Shown here in pieces: positions 8,031 to 17,003 of a stretch of DNA of 19,911 nucleotides. The notes under the pieces were generated by a model, which saw only the letters and a list, made by a program, of their open reading frames with translations, was not told the origin of the DNA and made no database searches. Position 1 is the stretch's first letter, and each line of letters starts with the position of its first letter. The stretch spans positions 1-19,911 of the forward strand of contig CAYJMF010000086.1 of the NCBI GenBank assembly GCA_964370855.1. The letters are read 5' to 3'. The translations under genes and the position numbers were made by a program. This stretch comes from JAKLKS01 sp964370855. Its GTDB lineage: Bacteria; Planctomycetota; JAJSAM01; JAKLKS01.

Positions 8031-8971
8031 CCACCCCCCCGCCCCCCGTGGGCCCCGAGGACCTCGACGTCAAGCTCCTGCGCCAGGCCCTCCCCTACAT
8101 GCGACAGCACCGGGGGAAGACCGTCGTCGTCAAGCTCGGCGGCCACCTGGTGAAGGACCGGGACGCGCTGGAGAACCTCTCCAGCGACATCGCCCTCATG
8201 CACCACGTCGGCATGCGGATCTGCGTGGTCCACGGCGGCGGCCCCCAGGCGACGGAGCTCCAGGAGCGCCTCGGCGTGGAGCCCCAGTTCGTGGAGGGGC
8301 GGCGCATCACCGACGACGCGACCCTCGAGGTCGCCAAGATGGTCTTCGCCGGGAAGATCAACATCGAGATGCTCTCCGCGCTCCGCGCCGAGGGGCTGTA
8401 CGCCGTGGGGCTCAACGGGCTCTCCGGGGGCCTCATCCAGGCGAAGCGGCGCGAGGCGAAGGAGATGACCGACCCCGCCACGGGGGCGGTCCGCTCCGTG
8501 GACTTCGGCCACGTGGGGGACATCGAGACCGTCGATTCCCGCGTGCTCCGGGTCCTCATGGACGCGGGCTACGTCCCCGTCGTCGCCTCCCTCGGCGCCG
8601 ACCGCAAGGGGAACGTCCTCAACATCAACGCCGACAACGTCTCCCTCGAGATGGCCGTGGATCTCAAGGCCGACAAGTTCCTCAACCTCACCCAGGTCCC
8701 CGGCGTCATGCGGGACATGGCCGACGAGGACTCCCTGGTCACCGACCTCACCGCCGACGAGGCCGACCGCCTCGTCGAGGAGGGTGTCGTCAAGGGGGGC
8801 ATGATCCCCAAGGTGCGGACCTGCGTCGCCGCCGTCCGCCGCGGCATCCCCCGGGCCCACATCCTCAACGGGATGGAGCCCCACTCCATCCTGCTGGAGC
8901 TGTTCACGGTGAAGGGCACGGGCACCATGATCTCCATGGAGCATGTCGAGCAGAACGAGGACCAGTACTAG
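8027..8971 (+). CDS. argB: N-acylglutamate kinase
   Basis: Phosphorylates the gamma-carboxylate of N-acetyl- or N-succinylglutamate, step two of the pathway. The 314-residue amino-acid-kinase fold shows Lys36 in VVVKLGGH, the HGGGPQA loop (69-75), the substrate stretch VEGRRITDDATLEV (89-102), the INADN nucleotide-site motif (200-204) and KGGMIPK (256-262). About 20 residues precede the first strand and form the likely helix LLRQALPYMRQHRGK, followed at the C-terminus by LFTVKGTGTMI. These two elements are typical of hexameric, arginine-inhibited kinases, so feedback inhibition by arginine is expected. The first ten residues are Pro-rich. ATG at 8027 overlaps the upstream stop (ATGA). The TAG stop at 8969-8971 abuts the next start directly. 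Confidence 0.95.
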   Translation: MTTPPPPVGPEDLDVKLLRQALPYMRQHRGKTVVVKLGGHLVKDRDALENLSSDIALMHHVGMRICVVHGGGPQATELQERLGVEPQFVEGRRITDDATLEVAKMVFAGKINIEMLSALRAEGLYAVGLNGLSGGLIQAKRREAKEMTDPATGAVRSVDFGHVGDIETVDSRVLRVLMDAGYVPVVASLGADRKGNVLNINADNVSLEMAVDLKADKFLNLTQVPGVMRDMADEDSLVTDLTADEADRLVEEGVVKGGMIPKVRTCVAAVRRGIPRAHILNGMEPHSILLELFTVKGTGTMISMEHVEQNEDQY

Positions 8972-10032
8972 GTGCTCGACCCCGTCGCCCTCCTGCGCGA
9001 CCTCGTGGCCATCCCCTCCGTCTCGGGGGAGGAGGCCGCCGCCGTCGCCCGCATGGAGGAGGTCCTGCGCGGCGAGGGGCACGCCCCCGTGGTCTCCGGC
9101 CGCAACCTCTGGTCCGTCGCGGGGAGCGGCGGCCCGGCGCTCCTCTTCAACGCCCACCTCGACACGGTGCCCGCCACCGCCTCCTGGACCCGGCCCCCCT
9201 TCGCTCCCGTCGTCGAGGGCGGGCGGCTCTTCGGACTCGGATCCGGGGACGACAAGGCCTCCGTCGCCGCCATGACGGCGGCCTTCCTGCGCCTCGCCCG
9301 GGAGCGGCCGGCGGGCACCCTCGTGGTCGCCTTCACCTGCGACGAGGAGACCGGGGGCCAGGGCCTGGAGGCCTGCCGGAAGGAGCTCCCCCCCGTGGAG
9401 GCCGCCGTCATCGGCGAGCCGACGATGCTCCGCGTCGCGACGGCGCAGCGGGGGCTCATCCGCATCGAGGCCGTGGCCGAGGGCCGCGCCGCCCACGCCG
9501 CCCGCCCCCACCAGGGGGAGAACGCCGTCTACAAGGCACTGGAGGACGTGCAGCGGCTCCGCGACCTGCGCTTCGACCATCCCCCCCATCCGCTCCTCGG
9601 CCACCCGACGGTGACGGTGACGCAGATCCGCGGCGGCGTCGCCCGCAACATGGTGCCGCCGGACTGCACCTTCACCGTGGACGTGCGGCCGACCCCGGAC
9701 CGGGACAACGACTGGTTCGTGCGGGAGCTACGCTCCCGCATCCGGAGCCGGATCACCGCGCAACGCGCACGCATGACCCCCGTGGAGACGCCGCGGGCCG
9801 ATCCCCTCGTCGTCGCCGCCCTCGCGGCCTCCGGGACCGCGGATCCGGTGGGGTTCGGGGGGGTCTCCGACCTCTTCCACGTCCGGGACATCCCGGGAAT
9901 CGTGCTCGGCCCCGGGGAGCCGACGCAGAGCCACCAGGCCGACGAGTCGGTGCCGCTGGACCAGGTCGTGCGGGCCGTGGACGTCTACCGGGACCTCGCG
10001 CTGCGCTGGTTCGCCGCGAAGGGAGGGAGCCC

Positions 10033-10036
<4 letters not shown>
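8972..10036 (+). CDS. argE: M20-family deacylase, probable N-acylcitrulline deacylase
   Basis: A zinc peptidase-family (M20, ArgE/DapE) enzyme of 354 residues. By context it removes the acyl group from N-acylcitrulline to release citrulline for ArgG. Metal ligands and catalytic residues can be read in order: AHLDTVP (His62, Asp64), GLGSGDDKA (Asp93, the bridging aspartate), DEETGG (Glu125 general base, Glu126 ligand), GEPT (Glu149) and SHQADE (His321). The central dimerisation domain starts near 160. The GTG start at 8972 follows the argB stop with no gap, and its own stop overlaps argH (ATGA). Sequence alone cannot separate acetyl from succinyl specificity or exclude a DapE-like substrate. 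The operon position and the absence of an ArgJ transacylase make the arginine role the best reading. Confidence 0.88.
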
Positions 10037-11502
<1,466 letters not shown>

Positions 11503-13416
11503 GGGAGGTCGTCGTTCCCAGCCCCCCGACGATGAGGAAGCGGCCGTCCCCGAGGGGGGTGATGGTGTGGGCGGCGCGGGGGACGTCGAGGTAGAAGAGC
11601 ATCGGGAAGAAGGCGCCCGCCCCGCTCCCCCCGCGGGAGTCCCAGAGCTGGATCTGCGCCAGCACCAGGTCCCCCCCGCCCTGTCCGCCGCCGAGGGAGA
11701 GTCCTCCGATGAACGCCGCCCTGCCCCCGGGAAGCGCCGTGAGGGTGGAGTACCAGGGGGATTCGGAGACGGGAAGCCCGATGGGAGGGGAGGAGCCCGA
11801 CGGCTGGAAGGTCTCCGTCTCCGGCTCGTAGCGCTCCGCCCCGGGGGGCCCCCCGCCGGCCAGCAGGACGGAACCGAGGCGCACCACCGCCGCGGCGTGG
11901 AAGATCCGGTGCTCCGCGGGCTTCCCGGCGGTCTCACGACAGGCGTTGGGGACGGGTTCGTAGAGCTCGGCGATGTTCTGCTGCGACCGGGCTCCCCCGG
12001 CGAGCAGCACCTTCCCGTCGGCGAGCAGGGTCGCCGTGTGGCCGCCCCGCGGCCAGGCCAGGGGGCCCGCCGGGATCCAGGTGTCGGTGGTCGGCTGGTA
12101 GACCTCCGCCGTGCCCTCGTAGTCGAAGGAGCCCCCGTCCGTGGTGAAGCCTCCGGCCACGAGGACCCGACCGTCCTTCAGCAGGGTCGCCGTGTGGTGG
12201 GCACGGGAGGCGGCCATGGAGGCCGCGGGGCCCCAGGTCTCCGTAACGGGGTCCCAGAGCTCCACCGTGGTCAGGGTCTGGCCCGCGGGGCCGAACCCGC
12301 CGCAGGCGAGCACCTTGCCCGACTTCAGTGTGACCGCCGCGTGCTTGCGGCGCGCGGTGGAGAGGTCCCCGGTCCTCTGGAACATGTCGGAGCTCCGCCG
12401 GTAGATCTCGCAGACCGCCGTGGGCACGCCGGGCACCCCCTCGCCCCCCGCGACGACCACGTCCCCGTTGTCCAGCGGGGACGCGGTGTGGAAGGCGCGG
12501 CCCACGATCAGGAGGGGGCCGGGAGTGAAGTCCCCGGGCTGGACCGGCCGCACGCCCTCCTTGAAGGGGGAGGTGCTGAACCCGGCGCGGTACTCCTCCC
12601 GGAGGTTGGCCCCCTTCGAGGTCCGCGCATCGCGGGTCACGACCATGGTGTAGGTGGTGCTCGGGAAGAGCGGGCTCTCGGGCACGAAGCCGACCTCCCG
12701 GGGATCCCCCTCCGAGGGGAAGGTGAGGACGCCGGGGACGTCGCTGTTCCCGGTGAGGATCCGGACGGAGGCGGGGTGGAGGCTGTTCCCGTCCATGGCC
12801 TTGTTGAAGCGGATGCGGATGCGATCGGAGAACACGCTCCCGAAGCCGGCGAGGGGATCGGTCCACCGCACCTTCGGGGGCGGGCCGACCCCGGGGGCGC
12901 GGGCGAACTTCACCTTCGCGGGCAGCGGGGTGATCCCGGAGATGGACTTGCCGGGATCCGTGGTGAAGGAGGACTCGAAGACGTTGTCGAGGGCGCGCCC
13001 CTCCGCGCTCCGCACCTCCAGGGTGACGCGCATGGAGTAGCTGGCGCCGGGGAGGAGGGGTCCGCCGGGGGTCCATACGAGGATGCGGGTGTCGGGCTCC
13101 CCCTTCCTCCCCATGGCGGGCATGAAGGAGCCGGGAACGGGGAGCGACCCCCGGCGGACGAGGACCGTGTCGGGGGTCACGCTGTCGAAGTCCACGGGCC
13201 GGTTGAAGCGCACCGCCACGGGGTCCGTGAAGACCGCCGCGGCCCCGTTCCCCGGGGAGGAGCCCGTGACGCGGATCCGCGGCCCCGTCCCGGGCTCCTC
13301 CCCGGCGCGGGCCCCGGGCAGGGCGCCGCCGCGTCCGGGGAGGAGCCCCGGGAGGAGCGCGAGGAGCGCCGCGAGGGCGCCCGTGGCCGCGATGGATGTG
13401 AACCTCAAGTCGTCCG

Positions 13417-13423
13417 CCTCTCC
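13417..13423 (-). promoter_or_regulatory. Shine-Dalgarno site fixing the kelch gene TTG start
   Basis: Read on the minus strand, GGAGAGG lies 8 nt before TTG at 13408. The open frame continues to 13537, but the upstream extension is Pro/Arg-rich, unlike a signal peptide, so this site decides the start. Confidence 0.65.
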
Positions 13424-13580
13424 GGGGACCGCACCTCGATGATATCCCCCCCGGGGGTGGATGCAATCCGGGGGGGCGGGATTCCGGCGGGCGCAGAGGG
13501 TAGCGCTCGCGGGGGGCTCCGCGGAATTCCCCGGCACCGGGCCGGCCGGCGGACTTGCCCGCCGATCAAGGTCGAAACGG

Positions 13581-13627
13581 GCGCCCCCGAATCAACGGGG
13601 GCGCGGGAGTTCCCTCCCGCGCCCCCG
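13581..13627 (-). terminator. Perfect hairpin after mdh with a third, competing arm
   Basis: Arm B (13596-13609) and arm C (13614-13627) form a perfect 14-bp GC-rich stem with a 4-nt loop. On the minus strand, the sense of mdh, the loop is GGAA, a GNRA tetraloop. The inner part of arm B (13596-13604) is also perfectly complementary to arm A (13581-13589) with a 6-nt loop, so A:B and B:C exclude each other. It begins 33 bp beyond the mdh stop and about 170 bp before the kelch start. No T-run follows, so termination may be factor-dependent, or the hairpin may protect the mdh 3' end. Confidence 0.6.
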
Positions 13628-13659
13628 GTCGTCGCTCCGCTTCCCGGGACCCGCTCCTC

Positions 13660-14598
13660 CTACCCGAGCATCCCCGCCACCTCCTCGATGCCCTTGCGGA
13701 CCGAGTCGGCGGACTTCTTGAGGACGGACTTCTCCGCCTCCGTCAGGCGCAGCTCGATGATCTTGCGCATGCCCCTGCCGCCGAGGAGGACCGGCACGCC
13801 GAGGCAGATGTCCTTCTCGCCGTACTCGCCGTTGAGCGCCACGCAGGCGGGCAGCAGGTGGCCGCGGTCCTTGAGCACCGCCTCCACCATCTGGGCCGCC
13901 GAGGTCGCGGGGGCGTAGTACGCGGAGCCGGTCTTGAGCAGGGCCACGATCTCGCCGCCGCCCTTGCGGGTGCGGTCGGAGAGGCGCTCGATGGCCTCGG
14001 CGCTCATGAGCTCCGTGATGGGGACGCCGTTCACCGTGGAGTAGCGGGGCAGGGGGACCATGGTGTCCCCGTGGCCGCCGAGCACCATGGCGGACACGTC
14101 CACCACGGAGACGCCGAGTTCCATGGCGATGAAGGTGCGCAGCCGGGTGGAGTCGAGGACGCCGGCCATGCCGAGGACCCGCTCCCGCGGGAACCCCGTC
14201 ACCTTGAGGGCCACCCAGGTCATGACGTCCAGGGGGTTGGTGACCATGATGACGACGGCGTTGGGGGCCCTCGTCTTCACGGCACGCATCGCTCCGGCCA
14301 CGATGTCCGTGTTCTTCTTCAGCAGGTCCATGCGGTCCATGCCGGGCTTGCGCGCGAGGCCCGCGGTCATGACGACCACGTCGGAACCGGCCACGCCCTC
14401 GCCGATGTCGTTGTAGCCCGTCACCGCGCAGTCGTAGTCCTGCAGCGGCCCCGCCTGCCGCATGTCCAGGGACTTGCCCTGGGGCATTCCCTCGACGATG
14501 TCCACCAGCGCGACCTGGGATGCGATGTCCTTCTGGGCCAGCACGTGCGCGCAGGTGGCCCCTACGTTCCCGGCTCCGATCACCGCGACCTTCGCCAT
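13660..14598 (-). CDS. mdh: Malate dehydrogenase (LDH-like type)
   Basis: NAD-dependent interconversion of malate and oxaloacetate in the TCA cycle. The 312 residues show the Rossmann motif GAGNVG (8-13) with Asp33 after the second strand (preference for NAD over NADP), LARKPGMDR (81-89) with Arg83 and Arg89 at the substrate-specificity loop (Arg83 rather than the Gln of lactate dehydrogenases), VTNPLDVMT (119-127), catalytic Asp149/His176 in LDSTR and GGHGDTMVP, and Arg152. It is a typical bacterial tetrameric MDH. The ATG at 14598 has a strong GGGAGGAG site (14611-14604) 5 nt upstream, one of the best ribosome binding sites in the window, fitting a highly expressed gene. It lies 173 bp downstream of the lipoprotein gene and is probably transcribed separately. 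Confidence 0.96.
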   Translation of the reverse strand: MAKVAVIGAGNVGATCAHVLAQKDIASQVALVDIVEGMPQGKSLDMRQAGPLQDYDCAVTGYNDIGEGVAGSDVVVMTAGLARKPGMDRMDLLKKNTDIVAGAMRAVKTRAPNAVVIMVTNPLDVMTWVALKVTGFPRERVLGMAGVLDSTRLRTFIAMELGVSVVDVSAMVLGGHGDTMVPLPRYSTVNGVPITELMSAEAIERLSDRTRKGGGEIVALLKTGSAYYAPATSAAQMVEAVLKDRGHLLPACVALNGEYGEKDICLGVPVLLGGRGMRKIIELRLTEAEKSVLKKSADSVRKGIEEVAGMLG

Positions 14599-14603
14599 GG
14601 CTG

Positions 14604-14611
14604 CTCCTCCC
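14604..14611 (-). promoter_or_regulatory. Strong Shine-Dalgarno site of mdh
   Basis: GGGAGGAG on the minus strand, 5 nt before the ATG at 14598. It contrasts with the weak or absent sites at most other starts. A 7-bp inverted repeat (14619-14625 / 14634-14640) lies just upstream in the leader. Confidence 0.7.
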
Positions 14612-14704
14612 GTGGGTCGGCCCCGGAGGCCCTCGGGGCCCGGGGCGCGTCCCGTTTTCCGTTCGATCCTGGAACCCCCGCGGACCGCCGGCCCGGGGAA
14701 CTCC

Positions 14705-14723
14705 CCGCCCGCTCCGCGGGCGG
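14705..14723 (-). terminator. Possible terminator hairpin after the TPR lipoprotein gene
   Basis: A perfect 8-bp stem (14705-14712 with 14716-14723) with a 3-nt loop lies about 50 bp past the lipoprotein stop. No T-run follows. It could end the three-gene operon before mdh; in DNA this GC-rich such stems also arise by chance. The rest of the 173-bp gap shows no convincing promoter. Confidence 0.35.
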
Positions 14724-14771
14724 CCGCCATCGGGCGCCCATTCTCCCCCGCGGGAGCGCGTGCGGAAACCT

Positions 14772-16109
14772 CTACCTCCCGCCCTCCCCGTGACCGCCGT
14801 CACCGGGAGGAGGGGCCGGCGTCTCCGCTTCCTTCTCCTTCTCCCGATCGCCGCTCCCCTCGTCGGGGCCGAAGCGCTCGGCTCCGGCCCTCCGCTTCTC
14901 GTGGTCGTGGGCCTTCACCTGCTCCTCGGCGACGAGCCAGCGGGCCTTGGCCTCGGCGGACTCCTCCTCGAGGCCGAGGTCGTGGTAGCACATCGACATG
15001 AGGAGGTGGGCCCGGACCGCCGTGGGGTCCCGGGCGAGGGCGCTGCGGAGGCAGCGCAGCGCCTTCTCCGGCTCCCCCTTCAGCTGGTGATAGAGGCCGC
15101 GCTGGAGTTCCGAGTTGCCCGTGGGGGGGAAGCGCTTCTCGTACTCCGCGAAGGCCTCCTCGGCCTCCTTCCACATCCCCTTTCCCGTGAAGGCCACGGC
15201 GCGGAGCAGGTAGCCCTGCGCGTAGGCGGGATCCACGCGGACGGCGCGGTCGAGGATGGGGATGGCCTCGTCGAACCGGGAGAGCTCCGTCCAGAGGTCC
15301 CCCAGCTCGCCGTAGGCGACGGCGTAGGAGGGGAACTTCTCGATGCAGAGCTTGAGCGCCTTCTCCGCCTCCTGGGGCGTGGAGAGGCGGCGCCAGGCCA
15401 GCGCCATGTGGTAGTAGGCCCGGGGCACCAGGGGGTGGGCGGGCTTCATGGCCACGGCCTTCGTCAGGATGCCGAGGGCCTGCTCGAAGCGGCCGTAGTC
15501 CACGAGCTCGAAGCCGAAGCCCAGCATCGACTCGAAGTACCGGTCCGCCGCCTGGTCGGCCTTGAAGTCCCCCTTCATGGCGGCCTCGAATTCCACCATG
15601 GCGTCCCGGTACTGCCCGCGGCTGAGGTTCAGCGCCCCCTTCACGAAGTGGAAGGCGCCGGAGGAGGGATCGATGTCGGCAATCCCCGAGAGGAGCCGGG
15701 CCGTCGACGCGCCGTCCCCGAAGTCGAGCGCCACGAGGGCCGCCTCGGCGAGGGGGACGGGGTCCTTCGGGTGGAACCGGGAGGCGGCGAGGAAGGCCTC
15801 CACCGCCTCCTCGGCGACGGCGACGTCCCCCGTCGTGGCGGCCCGGGCCGCGAGCTCCCTCGCCCGCTGCAACTGGAACTGGAACGCCTTCTCCCTCGCC
15901 CCGGCCCCGGGGTCCCCGGGGGCCGGTGCGGGGGCGGGGGCGGGGGCCGGGGCGGGGGCCGGGGCGGGGACCGGGGCGGGAGCCGGGGCGGGAGTCGGAG
16001 GGGGAGCCGGGGGATCGTCGCACCCGCGGGCGTTGGCGGCCCCGGCGCATGCAGCCAGCAGGGCCGCCGCGGAGAGGGAGAGCCACCGGTGGGAGGGGAC
16101 CATCGCCAT
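14772..16109 (-). CDS. TPR-repeat lipoprotein with a Pro-Ala linker
   Basis: A 445-residue cell-envelope protein of unknown partner. The N-terminus has Arg8 followed by a hydrophobic segment and a lipobox LAAC (18-21). Cys21 would be lipidated, and Ala at +2 predicts outer-membrane sorting. A low-complexity Pro/Ala linker (about 33-64) follows, then a run of tetratricopeptide repeats from about 80 to 390 (clear units near 154-178, 190-222, 230-258, 264-292, 298-326, 335-362 and 366-390), and a charged Lys/Glu/Pro-rich tail. TPR scaffolds mediate protein-protein contact, so it may tether a complex at the membrane. It begins 21 bp after the radical SAM stop and is the last gene of the HEAT/toroid - radical SAM - TPR operon. 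A second ATG at 16103 is an alternative start. Confidence 0.88.
   Translation of the reverse strand: MAMVPSHRWLSLSAAALLAACAGAANARGCDDPPAPPPTPAPAPAPVPAPAPAPAPAPAPAPAPGDPGAGAREKAFQFQLQRARELAARAATTGDVAVAEEAVEAFLAASRFHPKDPVPLAEAALVALDFGDGASTARLLSGIADIDPSSGAFHFVKGALNLSRGQYRDAMVEFEAAMKGDFKADQAADRYFESMLGFGFELVDYGRFEQALGILTKAVAMKPAHPLVPRAYYHMALAWRRLSTPQEAEKALKLCIEKFPSYAVAYGELGDLWTELSRFDEAIPILDRAVRVDPAYAQGYLLRAVAFTGKGMWKEAEEAFAEYEKRFPPTGNSELQRGLYHQLKGEPEKALRCLRSALARDPTAVRAHLLMSMCYHDLGLEEESAEAKARWLVAEEQVKAHDHEKRRAGAERFGPDEGSGDREKEKEAETPAPPPGDGGHGEGGR
15918..16013. repeat. GC-rich tandem repeat encoding the Pro-Ala linker
   Basis: Hexamer-like units of GGGGCG/GGGGCC type are repeated across about 90 bp. 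On the plus (template) strand there are several runs of four or five G separated by one or two bases, a strong G-quadruplex pattern. Length variation between strains by slippage is likely. Confidence 0.75.
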
Positions 16110-16130
16110 GGGAGCCCCGATCCTACCGGG

Positions 16131-17003
16131 CTACAGTCCGCGCGTCCACTCGGGGCGCAGGGGTACGTCCCCCGCCAGGGCCCCGTCCACGGCCCCGAGG
16201 ATGCGGGCCCGGTCCCTCGGGAGACGGCCGCCGAGGGCCAGGTGGTTGCTTGCGTGGTTGGTCCGGAAGATGGCGTCCGAGGGGGCGGCCTCGGCCACGA
16301 AGGTGCGGAGCTCGCGGAGGAGGTCGAGGACACCGGGGAGCGTGAACCTCCCCCGCTCCTCGAGGAGGGCCTGTGGGGTCCCCGGGATCACCGTGAGGGT
16401 GAGGAGGGAGACGAAGCGCGGGTCCATGGCCGTGGCCAGGCGCGCCGACCCGCGCGCGTGCTCGAGGCTCCGCTCCGTGCCGCCGGCCCCGAGGAGGAAG
16501 ATGGCGGAGAGTTTCATCCCCGCCTCCCGCGCCTTCCGCGCCGCCTCCACGTGGTCCTCGAAGGTCCCGCCCTTGGCGATGCGCTTCATGGTGACCGGGT
16601 CCCCGCTCTCGGGGCCGATGTAGAGCTGCGAGAGCCCCCCCTCGCGGAGGCGGAGGAGCTCCGCCGGAGTCTTGCGGAGGAGGTTCCGCGCCGTGGCGTA
16701 GCAGGAGACGCGGCGAAGCCGCGGGAAGGAGGCGCGCAGCGCCGTCAACAGCGGCTCCCAGGCCCCCGCGTCCATCACGAGGGCGTCCCCGTCGGCCACG
16801 AAGACCTTGTCCACCCCGGGCCCGAGGGCCCGCCGCGCGGCGGCCACCTCATCGAGCAGCTCGTCGAGGGGCCGCACGCGGAACCGCTTCGCGCGGTACA
16901 TGTCGCAGTAGGTGCAGGCGTTCCAGGAGCACCCCAGGGTGGCCTGCAGGATCCAGGAATCCGCCTCGCTGGGCGGCCGGTAGACGTCCCCCTCGTAGAT
17001 CAT
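16131..17003 (-). CDS. Radical SAM protein, CX4CX2C type, uncharacterised
   Basis: A 290-residue cytosolic radical SAM enzyme. The 4Fe-4S motif is GCSWNACTYCDMY (24-36) with Cys25, Cys30 and Cys33, a CX4CX2C spacing rather than the usual CX3CX2C; this variant occurs in a COG1032-like group of unknown reaction. Further TIM-barrel features are VFVADGDAL (67-75), LYIGPESGDP (127-136), the Gly-rich LLGAGGTE (170-177) and the C-terminal FRTNHASNHLALGGRLP (246-262), which I take as a family signature. No B12-binding, SPASM or extra cluster domain is visible. Its ATG shares one base with the stop of the large HEAT/toroid gene (TGATG), and the TPR lipoprotein follows within 21 bp. Whether it modifies one of its neighbours or acts on a small molecule cannot be told. 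Confidence 0.9.
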   Translation of the reverse strand: MIYEGDVYRPPSEADSWILQATLGCSWNACTYCDMYRAKRFRVRPLDELLDEVAAARRALGPGVDKVFVADGDALVMDAGAWEPLLTALRASFPRLRRVSCYATARNLLRKTPAELLRLREGGLSQLYIGPESGDPVTMKRIAKGGTFEDHVEAARKAREAGMKLSAIFLLGAGGTERSLEHARGSARLATAMDPRFVSLLTLTVIPGTPQALLEERGRFTLPGVLDLLRELRTFVAEAAPSDAIFRTNHASNHLALGGRLPRDRARILGAVDGALAGDVPLRPEWTRGL

